DNA of 64,000 nucleotides, taken from NCBI GenBank assembly GCA_036675505.1, contig JAKFEW010000021.1, forward strand, positions 1-64,000. The letters run 5' to 3'. The translations under genes were made by a program, and so were the position numbers. This DNA is from JAKFEW01 sp036675505 (GTDB lineage: Bacteria; Cyanobacteriota; Sericytochromatia; S15B-MN24; JAQBPE01). The first letter of the stretch is position 1, and every line of letters begins with the position of its first letter. Below are positions 38,885-47,756 of this stretch, piece by piece. The notes below the pieces were generated by a model, which was not told where the DNA came from, searched no databases, and worked only from the letters and a program-made list of their open reading frames with translations.

Positions 38885-39985
38885 ATGGAGAGGAAACGAG
38901 TACCGGGACGGGGGGAACACGTGGTGCAGCAGCGAGGTGGGTTCACGCTGGTCGAGGTCGTGATTGCGGCCTCGGTGCTGGTCATCGCCTTGTTCGGCAT
39001 TCTCGCGATGGCCTTCCACACCTACAAGAAGTCCGACGTGGCCGATGAAGCGATCACGGCCGCCAACCTCGCGACCGAGCGCCTCGCCTATTTCCGGAGC
39101 CATTCGAACCCCTTCAAGGCCGTCGGCGGCACCTTCTACGCGCCGCCGAGGGCGCGCAACGAGGTCGACCTCAACCAGGCACGCGGCACCAACCGGGCCC
39201 AGGTGCACAACATCTGGAACAAATCGCCGCGCTTGTTCGTGCGTGAATACCTGTACGCCACGTCGACCTCTCGCTTCAAGAACCCGACGACCGGTGAAGA
39301 CGAAGGCCTCGACAACATGCGCGACCGCCACGCCCAGAACGACCCGAACACCATCGCTGGCGCGGCGGCCCGGCGCAATTTCATCGCGCCGACGAATACG
39401 GCCGACCGCAACATCGACGGGATTTTCCCGGATTGGGGCGACGCGGGCACCAGGCCGGGCAACCACACGGTCTCCCATTCGGCGATGCTCGACGGCTCCA
39501 ACGCCCAGACCATGACGTTCCAGCCCGCGCCGCGAGCCAATGACGCGCTGCGTGGCTATCCGCTCGCGCAGCTGCCGGCCAGCGTCCGCTACATCCGCGA
39601 GGTGTGGGTGCAGACCAACCACCCGCTCGGCGAGCCGTTCAACCCCGGCGACGACGAGGTGGTCGGCACGCTCACTCTCTCCGCGCCGGCCTTCTACACC
39701 GCCGCCGGCGGCACGGCCGTCATCGACTCGCAGATCCGGCGCGGCGCCAACACGGCTTTCGGCGGCGCGGGCTCGGGTGTGTCGGTCATCCGCATGCCGG
39801 CGTGGGTCGCCACCGTCACCGTGCGCGTATTCGTGCGCGATCCGCTGGTGAAGACCATCCTCAACAATGTGAGCGCGGTTCGCGCCAAGGGCGCAAGCGG
39901 CTTCGAAGGCCTCGGCTACGATCCCACGCGCCCGTTGGCGACGGCGGTGGGCTATTTCGGCGTCCGACACCAGCTCGGCAACTAG
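38885..39985 (+). CDS. Prepilin-type pseudopilin, PilV/GspI-like
   Basis: About 366 residues. The prepilin peptidase site is clear: basic leader, then GG-FTLVEVVIAASVLVIALFGI, with Glu at position +5 after the cleaved Gly. The rest is a large, Asn/Thr-rich exported domain unlike the 150-200 residues of ordinary minor pilins. GTG codons at 38922 and 38925 would give a leader of six or seven residues, more typical, and a GGGGG tract precedes them; the true start may be there. It belongs to the operon 37.7-44.5 kb. Confidence 0.82.
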   Translation: MERKRVPGRGEHVVQQRGGFTLVEVVIAASVLVIALFGILAMAFHTYKKSDVADEAITAANLATERLAYFRSHSNPFKAVGGTFYAPPRARNEVDLNQARGTNRAQVHNIWNKSPRLFVREYLYATSTSRFKNPTTGEDEGLDNMRDRHAQNDPNTIAGAAARRNFIAPTNTADRNIDGIFPDWGDAGTRPGNHTVSHSAMLDGSNAQTMTFQPAPRANDALRGYPLAQLPASVRYIREVWVQTNHPLGEPFNPGDDEVVGTLTLSAPAFYTAAGGTAVIDSQIRRGANTAFGGAGSGVSVIRMPAWVATVTVRVFVRDPLVKTILNNVSAVRAKGASGFEGLGYDPTRPLATAVGYFGVRHQLGN

Positions 39986-39997
39986 AGAGGCGCTCCG

Positions 39998-41572
39998 ATG
40001 TACGCTCGACGTAGGTCTGCGGGCTTTACGCTCATTGAAGTCCTGGTCGCGGCCAGCCTGGTCAGCCTGGTGCTCGGGCTGGCGCTGAAGGGCTTCATTG
40101 AGGCGAAGAAGATCGCGGACATCACCAAGGCCAAGGTGATCGCCGAGGAAGAGGCCTCGCTCGGCGCGCAGAAGCTCGCCAAGCTGCTGCGCAAGACCCA
40201 CATCATCTACTTCGACGCCCGCGCGCTGCAAAAGGCCGACGCCGACGTGCCGACCCTCGGCGGCCTCGACGCCATCCGAGAAGATGCCCCGCCGACGTGG
40301 CTGGCAGGCACCACCCCGCCCGACAACAGCGGCACGGCGCTGGGCGTCCCCCTGGTCTTCCTCGGCGACACGAGCGGCGCGGGCTACCGCAGCCCGATCC
40401 GTGACGGCTGGGGGGCCACGGGCATCAACCGCTCGCTCTTCTTCGTCCGCCACCTCACCGACACGGCGGCCGGCACGAAAGACGCACCGGTGAACAACCC
40501 GACGATCCGGCTCAAGAGTGGCGAGCGGTTGGCCGGCGGCGCGGAGCTCGCGAACGACTTCGATCGGTTCTTCACCTCGCCGCTGCTGTATTGCGCCGAG
40601 GCCACCTTCAACAACACGGCGCCGGCCGGCGGCACCCGCGTCGACGCCAACCTTCCGATGACCTGGACGTTCTACCTCGTCTACCTGGCGCCGATGCGCT
40701 TCGACAAGGCGACCGACGACGGCCATGCGCTCTTCCCGGTCCAGGAGAGCATCCTGCCGGTGTCCGGCAACCACCGGCGCGACCTCGGGCCGGAGGGCTG
40801 GGTGCGCGCGACCGTACCCTACGAGCTGCGCTTGCTCACGATCCCGGACGTGCGCGCGGTCAACGTCACGGGCGCCGACGTCGCGCCGAACCCCACGGCG
40901 GCCTCGCTGCCCGCCCGCCCGGGCTACCAGCGGGGTCGGCGGCTCGACACAGTCTCGGTCCTGCCCTTCCCTTACGACATCCGACAGGGTGAGGCGAACT
41001 ACGATCCCGTGCCCATGTCGATTGGCGCGGCGAGCTTCGGCACCATGACATTGAACAGCACGCATTACGGCAACGCTGCCGGTCCACGCGTCGCGAGCGG
41101 CTCCAACGACTACGCCCATGGCAACTGGGACAACCTCGGCAACGATCCGCCGACGCAACAGGCGCTGAGCAACCGGGCGCATTGGGATACCACGTTGGCG
41201 GACTTCACCACGACCGCCGCGAGCCTCACGCCGATCACGGATACCGTGCTCGCCAAGTACGTCGATCCCGACGCCGTGCACGGCACCTTCGTCCGGCTGG
41301 CGAACGATCAAAACCTCGTCAACGAGCTCGAGACCGAGGCCCGCCCGTACGTGAACGCCTATGGCGGCCCGCAGAAGTACAACCCGAGCTGGTGGAACGC
41401 CGCCAACGCCGGGATCACCCGCGCCGCGGCGCCCCGGCGGGCACTCGTGAGCGTCGCGACGCGGTTCCGGTTCTCGCGCCAGCACCCGTTCTCTTTCTCG
41501 ACCGAGTCCATCGAGGTCGATCTGGACACCCTGGTCAAGTTCCAAGATATGTCGCACCGGATGCGTCGGTAG
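39998..41572 (+). CDS. Prepilin-type pseudopilin, PilW/GspJ-like, large
   Basis: 524 residues. Short leader YARRRSAG before FTLIEVLVAASLVSLVLGLALKGF, a classical type 4 prepilin signal. The exported part of about 480 residues is large for a minor pilin and carries long loops rich in Gly, Asn and Thr. It has AGGCGC-like spacing 12 bases after the previous stop. The late segment VSVATRFRFSRQHPFSFSTESIEVDLD is beta-rich. Probably caps a pilus or secretion pseudopilus with its neighbours. Confidence 0.85.
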   Translation: MYARRRSAGFTLIEVLVAASLVSLVLGLALKGFIEAKKIADITKAKVIAEEEASLGAQKLAKLLRKTHIIYFDARALQKADADVPTLGGLDAIREDAPPTWLAGTTPPDNSGTALGVPLVFLGDTSGAGYRSPIRDGWGATGINRSLFFVRHLTDTAAGTKDAPVNNPTIRLKSGERLAGGAELANDFDRFFTSPLLYCAEATFNNTAPAGGTRVDANLPMTWTFYLVYLAPMRFDKATDDGHALFPVQESILPVSGNHRRDLGPEGWVRATVPYELRLLTIPDVRAVNVTGADVAPNPTAASLPARPGYQRGRRLDTVSVLPFPYDIRQGEANYDPVPMSIGAASFGTMTLNSTHYGNAAGPRVASGSNDYAHGNWDNLGNDPPTQQALSNRAHWDTTLADFTTTAASLTPITDTVLAKYVDPDAVHGTFVRLANDQNLVNELETEARPYVNAYGGPQKYNPSWWNAANAGITRAAAPRRALVSVATRFRFSRQHPFSFSTESIEVDLDTLVKFQDMSHRMRR

Positions 41573-41591
41573 CGTAAGGAGATCAGCCATC

Positions 41592-44483
41592 ATGAAGCTT
41601 GCGTGGGGCCAGAAACGGCCAGGCTCGATTCTCGCCACCTCGATCTCCCTCGTGGCGGTCTTTTTGACGCTCGTGATCGGCAGCATGGTGTACGTGCAGA
41701 ACACCATGTCCCAGGCCCGCACCGAGCGCCTGCGCACCTCCGCCGAGGAGGCGGCGCGCTCGGGCCTCGAGCTCGTGCTCGGCTGGGCGGAGGCGAACAT
41801 CGACCAGGAGACGCGCCTGCCCAAGACCTGGGACTCGATGACCGACGGCCAGGTGATCGACCCGATCAGCGGCATCATGGAGAACGCCGCGGCCGCGACG
41901 GCGACGATCTCCACGACCCTGACGCCCGGCTCCGTGATCGGCGTCAAGCAGAACGAATACGTCGTCGGCACCCAGGGCCAGTACATCACCACCTTCAAGG
42001 CGCGCATCCAGCAGTTCCGCATCTCCGACGACATGCCACGCCAGTATCGCATCGGCGTCGTCGGGCGCGTTCGCAAGGTCCAGCCGGCGTCCCGCGCGGG
42101 CCTGGGCTACAACAACATCGACACCAACGAGCGCGAGTCGATCGTCGCCGAGCGCGTGATCGTCGCCTTCGTCGGCAAGGAAGTCACCTCGCGCTACGCG
42201 GCGCTGATCGACATCGACGGCGTCAAGAACTGGGTGCCGGGCGAGGTCGTGACCGGCCCGGTCCACATCAACCGCGGCTACGTCGACCAGACGCCCTGGT
42301 CGAGCTCGGCGGTGGACATCGCCACGGCCTCCGGCATCGCGCCGGCGGCATCCGTGCCGTTCCGCGATCTGCGCTCGACGATGATGCTGTACATCGAGGG
42401 CGAGGGCGGCAACGTCGGCTTCAAGGCGCCCTCGGCGCCGCCCGCCGACAACGTCAAGAAGTACCCCATCTTCGAGTCGCAGGTGACGTTGACCGAGATC
42501 CCGGGCGGCAGCGGTGATTACAAGGCGTCGGATCCGGCCACCACCGCCCAGCCCATCGCGATCAAGATCAACGGGTTCAACTACCACAAGAACAACAGCT
42601 CGGCGCTTCCGCTGCTGAACGCATACCACGACAAGATCTTCACGGCCGGCGAGAACAGCACGGCCGACCGCTACGGCGGCCCCACGGCCAGCACCACCTA
42701 CCGCGGGCCGCTGATCGTGAGGCAGCCGATCGAGCTGCCGCGCTCGGTCCGCAACGCGCTCGGCGGCGCCACCGGCGTGCCGGGCGAGTGGCTCGCCCAG
42801 ACCAACTCGGGCCGGTGGGGCGGCATCCCGAACGGCCTTTACATCCCGACGCCGCGGTTCTGGGCGCTCGACACCGGCAACGGCTACATCGACACGGTCG
42901 ACGTCAAAGCTGACGGCTACAGCTTCGGCGGTGGCCAGCCGGCGGCCGGCGGCATCTACATCCGCGGAGAAGTCGAGCTCATGCGGTTCGGCAAGGGCGT
43001 CAACGCCGGCGTCGACGACCACATCTCGTATTACCTGTTCCAGGTGAGCGACGGCTGCCGCCCCAATGGCACAGGCAACCGTCGCACCTACGGCGTCTTC
43101 GCCGACCGCATCAACAAGACGCTGGCCCTTTCCGCGCTCGCGCCGGGCCGGCGCCTGCAAGGCGCGGGTGGCGTGCTGAGCGCCGCGGGCTCCGTCACCC
43201 TCGGGACCGTGATGAGCGCCGCCAACTTCAACATTCCCATCAACACGACGACCTGGACCCCGGGCGGGGACGCGCCGTTCTCCTTCAAGATCGGGGACGC
43301 CAGCGCGACCGGCAAACGCGCTTTCTTCAAGGCGCCCCAGTACTCCGACTTCCCCTTCAACGGCGTCGTTTACGTGGATACGGTCAAGGCCGATCCGGCC
43401 CGCACGTCGGACACGAACGGCTGGCGGTCGATGGCGACGACCGGCAACATCCTCGCGCTCGGCAACCTCGGCGGCACGGCCGCCCCATCGACCAACAAGA
43501 CGGCCTTCACGATCGACAGCGTCAACTACGAGAACGTCGCGACGTACAAGGGCACGACGCCGGCGGGGCCGGCCTCCAAGCTCACGATCATGGCGCGCGG
43601 CAACATCTTCATCCAGAACCACCTGCTGGTCGACGGCGTTTACAAGCAGTACCTGGCCGAGGCCTCCCAGAGCGGCAACGTCTCGGGCGCCACGGCCACC
43701 GGCGCCGCGCGTACGGCGCTCGGCAAGATCAAGCTCGAACACTCGCGCGACGTGCTCGGCCTGGTGTCCGACAAGCAGATCGTGGTCGGCGCGGCCGCCC
43801 CGCGCCCGGCCGCCGTGCCGGCATCGGCGGACAAGCGGCGCGCGGGCGTGGTGATCATGGCGGCGATCGCGGGCCTCGGCGACCCTGCCTACACCCCGTG
43901 GAACGAGTCGATCAAGGTTTCCCACCTCTCCTCGCCGCTCAGCTACGTGGGCTCGTTCACCACCGAGGGCCTCATGCAGGCGTACAACCAGAGCGAGCAA
44001 TACTACATCAACAAGACCGGAACGTTCGACGCGGCGCAGGCGACCCAGCCCGACAACAACGCGAACCTCTACAGCGCGCCTGGCACGGCAAACGTCACCC
44101 AGGGCTACCCCGGCAACCCGATTTACGATGCCGAGGGCTACGAAGGGGCGCTGACGCCGCTCAACAACAACCCGAACATCCAAGGCACGCGCGGCCGAAT
44201 GATCGTCTTCGGCTCGATCACCCAGAAGAAGCGCGGCATCGTCGGCCAGGGCAACCAGTCGTACGACAAGGACTTCGTGTACGACAAGCGGCTGCTCACC
44301 ATCGCCCCGCCCATCTTCCCGAGCTCGGTCAACGTCCAGGTCCGCACCCAGTCGCCGTTCTCGCCGGACGACGGCAACGCGCAGCGGCGGCTCACCTACG
44401 CCAAGGGCGCAGGCCCGATCAAGAGCAAAGGCGACCTCGACTTCCTGGGCGCTACACCGGCTGGCGCCACCCCGGCGCCCTGA
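41592..44483 (+). CDS. PilX-like/DUF4900-type giant pilus-associated protein
   Basis: 963 residues. N-terminal basic stretch and hydrophobic helix (SILATSISLVAVFLTLVIGSMVYVQ) followed by RTSAEEAARSGLELVLGWAE, the layout of PilX-type proteins that lack the FTLxE signal. The remaining 850 residues are exported, Gly/Asn/Thr rich and beta-rich, with regions resembling DUF4900 proteins (NGLYIPTPRF..., GGGIYIRGEVEL-like and NIFIQNHLLVDG). The family naming is tentative. It ends the pilin-like operon, 25 bases before a strong terminator. Possible roles are adhesin tip or scaffold. Confidence 0.72.
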   Translation: MKLAWGQKRPGSILATSISLVAVFLTLVIGSMVYVQNTMSQARTERLRTSAEEAARSGLELVLGWAEANIDQETRLPKTWDSMTDGQVIDPISGIMENAAAATATISTTLTPGSVIGVKQNEYVVGTQGQYITTFKARIQQFRISDDMPRQYRIGVVGRVRKVQPASRAGLGYNNIDTNERESIVAERVIVAFVGKEVTSRYAALIDIDGVKNWVPGEVVTGPVHINRGYVDQTPWSSSAVDIATASGIAPAASVPFRDLRSTMMLYIEGEGGNVGFKAPSAPPADNVKKYPIFESQVTLTEIPGGSGDYKASDPATTAQPIAIKINGFNYHKNNSSALPLLNAYHDKIFTAGENSTADRYGGPTASTTYRGPLIVRQPIELPRSVRNALGGATGVPGEWLAQTNSGRWGGIPNGLYIPTPRFWALDTGNGYIDTVDVKADGYSFGGGQPAAGGIYIRGEVELMRFGKGVNAGVDDHISYYLFQVSDGCRPNGTGNRRTYGVFADRINKTLALSALAPGRRLQGAGGVLSAAGSVTLGTVMSAANFNIPINTTTWTPGGDAPFSFKIGDASATGKRAFFKAPQYSDFPFNGVVYVDTVKADPARTSDTNGWRSMATTGNILALGNLGGTAAPSTNKTAFTIDSVNYENVATYKGTTPAGPASKLTIMARGNIFIQNHLLVDGVYKQYLAEASQSGNVSGATATGAARTALGKIKLEHSRDVLGLVSDKQIVVGAAAPRPAAVPASADKRRAGVVIMAAIAGLGDPAYTPWNESIKVSHLSSPLSYVGSFTTEGLMQAYNQSEQYYINKTGTFDAAQATQPDNNANLYSAPGTANVTQGYPGNPIYDAEGYEGALTPLNNNPNIQGTRGRMIVFGSITQKKRGIVGQGNQSYDKDFVYDKRLLTIAPPIFPSSVNVQVRTQSPFSPDDGNAQRRLTYAKGAGPIKSKGDLDFLGATPAGATPAP

Positions 44484-44508
44484 TTCCACAGGCTCGCCGA
44501 GCCGCATG

Positions 44509-44540
44509 ACGGGGCCCCTTCCAGGGGCCCCGTTCGTTTG
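44509..44540 (+). terminator. Intrinsic terminator of the pilin-like operon
   Basis: ACGGGGCCCCT (44509-44519) pairs perfectly with AGGGGCCCCGT (44523-44533), an 11-bp stem with loop TCC, followed by TCGTTTG. It separates the pilin-like operon from the actin-like gene. Confidence 0.85.
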
Positions 44541-44640
44541 ACACCCTCTCGCCTGCGTAATATAGTGAGTGGCTGACATTCAGGCCCTACGGCCGCTAAG
44601 CCGCATGGGCCGCCCGCCCCCGACAACCGGACGAGGTGCC

Positions 44641-45954
44641 ATGACCACCGAGAACGCCCCCCACATGGTACGGCTCACGTACGTCCTGCCCGCGAAGATG
44701 AGCGGCAAGATGTTCACGGTGAAGCGTCCGAAGGCTGCCGGTGCGGCGACCCCGGCCCCCGCGCCCGTCAAGCCGGCGATCAGCGCGCCGGTTGCTGAGG
44801 CCCCGCGTCCGGCCACACCCGTGGTGGCGGAAGAACCGGCGCCCCGCCCGCCCGTGGCGGCGCCCACCCCGGAGCCCGCGGCCCGTCCTGCGGCACCGCG
44901 GCCGGAGGTGGCCGTTGCCCGTGGCGGTCGTACGGACGTCATCAACGTCGGCCTCGACCTCGGCCGCTCGGAGACGCGCGTATACGACGGCGAGCACCTT
45001 TACACCTTCCCGACCATGGTCGGCGGCCCGGTGGCCACCATCCGCCGCGGGAGCGCCCAACTGCTCGACGAGAACCTCGAGCAGAATCTTTGGCTCAAGA
45101 TCGATGGCCACGAGTACTCGATCGGCCGGTACGCGATGGAGCAGCCCTTCCTGTTCCCGGTGAACGAAGAGAACATCTTCCAGGGCGAGCTCAACAAGGC
45201 GCTGGTGCTGACCGCACTCGCGCTGCTGGCCCGCCGCACCAGCCAGGCCGGCGTCCCGCGCTACAAGATTTGCCTGGGCCTGCCGGTTTACCTGAGCCGC
45301 CGCCCGGACTACATCGACAACGCGCTGCGCGAATGGCTCGGCCGCCACGAGTTCACCTTCTGCGGCGATACGACCACGCTCGAGATCGTCCAGATCGACA
45401 CCATCCCGCAGCCGGTGGGGGCGGTCTACGCCGCCATCCTGGCGGGCCAGCTCGACTACAACCCCGAGGAGACCATCGGCGTCATCGACCCGGGCCACCT
45501 CACCACCGACTGGGTCGTGGTGCGCCTGCCCAACGAGCTGACCAAGTACTCGGGCCACACCACCGCCGTGGCTGGCTATCGCCTTTACGAGGAGGTCGCC
45601 TCGTACCTGAGCGAGCAGATGGTGCCGCGCATCAACCCGATGGCCGTCCAGGAGAGCCTCATCACAGGCGTCTACAAGGACAACCAGGGCGACACCATCA
45701 CGATCCCCGAGCACCTCGTCGAGAACCTCAAGGAGATCATGGCCCAGCAGATCGCGCTGACGGTCAAGCAAAGCTGGCGTGACCTCCGGATCCATCGCAT
45801 GCTGCTGGTGGGTGGTTTTGGCCGCATCCTCTACCCGCTGCTCACGAAGTACCCCTATTTCCGCGACCTCCAGCTCGCCCAGGATCCGCGCTACTACAAC
45901 GTCAAGGGTTTCTTCGAATACGCGATCGCCTCCCCGCTCCGAGAGGGAGCATGA
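44641..45954 (+). CDS. Actin-like ATPase (ParM/StbA type) with proline-rich N-terminal tail
   Basis: 437 residues. Residues 1-97 are a tail: a conserved-looking RLTYVLPAKMSGKMFTVK, then about 65 residues rich in Pro and Ala. The actin fold begins at 99 with phosphate-1 NVGLDLGRSETRVYDG, phosphate-2 IGVIDPGHLTTDWVVV (279-294) and the adenosine motif LLVGGFGR (388-395). Closest in pattern to ParM/StbA plasmid-segregation filaments, but no ParR or centromere repeats are seen and it lies among chromosomal genes. GAGG four bases before the ATG supports the start. Two coiled-coil genes follow in the same operon. Confidence 0.82.
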   Translation: MTTENAPHMVRLTYVLPAKMSGKMFTVKRPKAAGAATPAPAPVKPAISAPVAEAPRPATPVVAEEPAPRPPVAAPTPEPAARPAAPRPEVAVARGGRTDVINVGLDLGRSETRVYDGEHLYTFPTMVGGPVATIRRGSAQLLDENLEQNLWLKIDGHEYSIGRYAMEQPFLFPVNEENIFQGELNKALVLTALALLARRTSQAGVPRYKICLGLPVYLSRRPDYIDNALREWLGRHEFTFCGDTTTLEIVQIDTIPQPVGAVYAAILAGQLDYNPEETIGVIDPGHLTTDWVVVRLPNELTKYSGHTTAVAGYRLYEEVASYLSEQMVPRINPMAVQESLITGVYKDNQGDTITIPEHLVENLKEIMAQQIALTVKQSWRDLRIHRMLLVGGFGRILYPLLTKYPYFRDLQLAQDPRYYNVKGFFEYAIASPLREGA

Positions 45955-45958
45955 TGCC

Positions 45959-46225
45959 GTGTCCGATTTCCTGAAGGCCATCGTCGCGAAGCTGCTCGGC
46001 CCGCGGGACGATGATCCCTTGGGCGAAATCACAGCGGACCAGCTGGCCATCGTGTTGAAATCGATCGAAGACAAGTACACAGCCCTCAACGACGACAACG
46101 CCCGACTCAAAGAGAAGGTCGAGGCCCAGCAGCGCGAAATCGCCCGCCTGAACCAGGCACTGGCGGCGTATGAGCGAGGCGGGCGCGTCGGTGGGCCGAC
46201 GCAGGAGGGATCGACCCGTGTTTGA
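45959..46225 (+). CDS. Small coiled-coil protein, paralogue of the next gene's N-terminus
   Basis: 88 residues from a GTG at 45959 with GGGAG nine bases upstream; it begins five bases after the actin-like gene. Residues 10-65 (KLLGPRDDD, ITADQLAIVLKSIEDKY, then a coiled coil) match the start of the following protein: KLLGKPGED, ITADQLKVVLKSIEGKY. No known family recognised. The tail GGPTQEGSTRV overlaps the next start. It may regulate or cap the filament of the ATPase by competing with the longer paralogue; this is inference. Confidence 0.65.
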   Translation: MSDFLKAIVAKLLGPRDDDPLGEITADQLAIVLKSIEDKYTALNDDNARLKEKVEAQQREIARLNQALAAYERGGRVGGPTQEGSTRV

Positions 46226-47747
46226 GCAGCTCCAATCCCAACTGGGCAAGCTGCTCGGCAAACCCGGGGAGGACCAGGCCAGCACGATCACAGCGGACCA
46301 GCTGAAGGTCGTGCTCAAGTCGATCGAAGGCAAGTACAACAACCTCAAGAACGAGAACAAGCTCTACAAATCGAAGATCGAGGAGCAGAAATCCACGGTC
46401 GCCGAGCTCGAGCGCGCGGTCTCGGAGCTCAAAAATGCAGGGCCCACGACCGACACCACGCTGCTCACCCAGCTCGAGGCCGACCTGAACGCCGCCCAGC
46501 AGCAGATGGCGGACACCTCGGAGACGCTCGCGGGGCTGAGAGCGGAGAAGCTTCAGCTCCAGAGCAAGCTCTCGGTGCAGGAGGCGCTCGTCTCGTCGCT
46601 GCGCCATGAAATCTCCGAGCTGCGTGAGGGCCACGCGGGCGCCGCCAGCCCCGAGGAACACGCCAAGGCGCTGGCCGAGGTGGACCGCCTCAAGTTCGAC
46701 AACCAGCAGCTCAACGAGAAGGTCCAGGACCTGCTCGGCCAGCTACTCTCGGCCGAGGGGCTCAAGGGCGACATCACCAAGAAGCAGGAAGAAGCGGACT
46801 CGCTCAAGCAAGACCTCGCCGAGCTGCGCACCCAGCTGGAAGCCGCACTTCAGGCGCGTCGTCAGGCCGAAGTCGAGCGCGACGGCGTCGCCTCGCGCCT
46901 CGCGCCCGTCATCGACGAGCTCGACACGCTGCGCGACCAGCTCGAGACGATCACGGCCGAGCGCGACGACCTGGCGGAAAAGGGCCGCACGGGCTCGGCG
47001 GACCGCGAGTCGTTGCGCGAGCGCGCCACCCGGGCCGAGACGGACCTGGCTCAGGTCGTCCAGGACAAGGACGAGCTGCGCCACCAGGTGACCCGCCTGC
47101 AGGGCGAGGTCGAAAACCTCCAGCACCAGCTCGCCGCCGGCGGGCCGCAGGCCCAGGTGATGGCGGAGCTCGAAGAACGCGTGCTCGAGCTCAAGTCGCG
47201 CTGGGAGCAGGCGCAGACCGAGAACCAGGCGCTTCAAGCGCGCATTCAACAGCTGATCGAGGAGCCGAGCGGCCTCTCGGCCCGCGAGAAGACCGAGTAC
47301 GAGTTCCAGATCAAGCGGCAGGCCGACGAGCTGCGCGAGGCGACGCTGCAGATCACCAGCCTGCGCGAGGCCAAGGTCAAGGCCAACCTCGACCTCGAGG
47401 AGGCCGCCGCCGAGCTGGTCGAGCTGCGCCGCCAGCTCGACGAGATGCGCCGCGACCGCAACCAGTACCGCGAACAGGTCTCGGAAGGGCACGCGAAGTC
47501 CAGCGAGATGGATGTGCTCAAGAGCCAGGTCCGCGAGCTGATGATGCAGATGCGCGGCGGCGCCGCCACGCCGCCGGCGGAGCCTGCGGCGCCTCGCCCG
47601 CGCGCCGACGAGGCCGCCCAGCCCGCCCGCCCGGTCCAGGCCGAGGCGGGCGAGGCGAAGCCGAAGGCCGGCGGCACGGAAGCGGCGCTGGTGCGCCGGC
47701 GCGAGATGCTGAACCGGCTGATTGGCGAGAAGAAGCCGAAGGACTGA
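46218..47747 (+). CDS. Long coiled-coil protein of the actin-like locus
   Basis: 509 residues from a GTG at 46218 with AGGAGGG eight bases upstream, overlapping the previous gene by eight bases. The N-terminal module (residues 1-60, ITADQLKVVLKSIEGKY) is shared with the previous protein. Residues 60-430 are almost continuous heptad-rich coiled coil (Glu, Leu, Gln, Arg), long enough for a rod of some 50 nm. A Pro/Ala/Gly-rich linker and a short basic end (LVRRREMLNRLIGEKKPKD) follow. No membrane segment or signal peptide: cytoplasmic. A structural partner of the actin-like ATPase is the simplest reading. Confidence 0.72.
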   Translation: MFEQLQSQLGKLLGKPGEDQASTITADQLKVVLKSIEGKYNNLKNENKLYKSKIEEQKSTVAELERAVSELKNAGPTTDTTLLTQLEADLNAAQQQMADTSETLAGLRAEKLQLQSKLSVQEALVSSLRHEISELREGHAGAASPEEHAKALAEVDRLKFDNQQLNEKVQDLLGQLLSAEGLKGDITKKQEEADSLKQDLAELRTQLEAALQARRQAEVERDGVASRLAPVIDELDTLRDQLETITAERDDLAEKGRTGSADRESLRERATRAETDLAQVVQDKDELRHQVTRLQGEVENLQHQLAAGGPQAQVMAELEERVLELKSRWEQAQTENQALQARIQQLIEEPSGLSAREKTEYEFQIKRQADELREATLQITSLREAKVKANLDLEEAAAELVELRRQLDEMRRDRNQYREQVSEGHAKSSEMDVLKSQVRELMMQMRGGAATPPAEPAAPRPRADEAAQPARPVQAEAGEAKPKAGGTEAALVRRREMLNRLIGEKKPKD

Positions 47748-47756
47748 CCGCCGGCG

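Noticed and set aside
38870..42076. A 1068-residue open frame on the minus strand across the pilin-like genes
   Set aside because: It is an antisense shadow in GC-rich DNA: Arg/Ala/Val/His-rich composition, no recognisable domain, and it opposes three well-supported genes.
41583..44579. A 998-residue open frame on the minus strand opposite the PilX-like gene
   Set aside because: Same antisense artefact; the plus-strand protein has a clear membrane helix and normal composition.
44641..45954. Plasmid partition locus (parM with parR/parC)
   Set aside because: No small DNA-binding ParR gene and no direct-repeat centromere near the gene; the partners are coiled-coil proteins.
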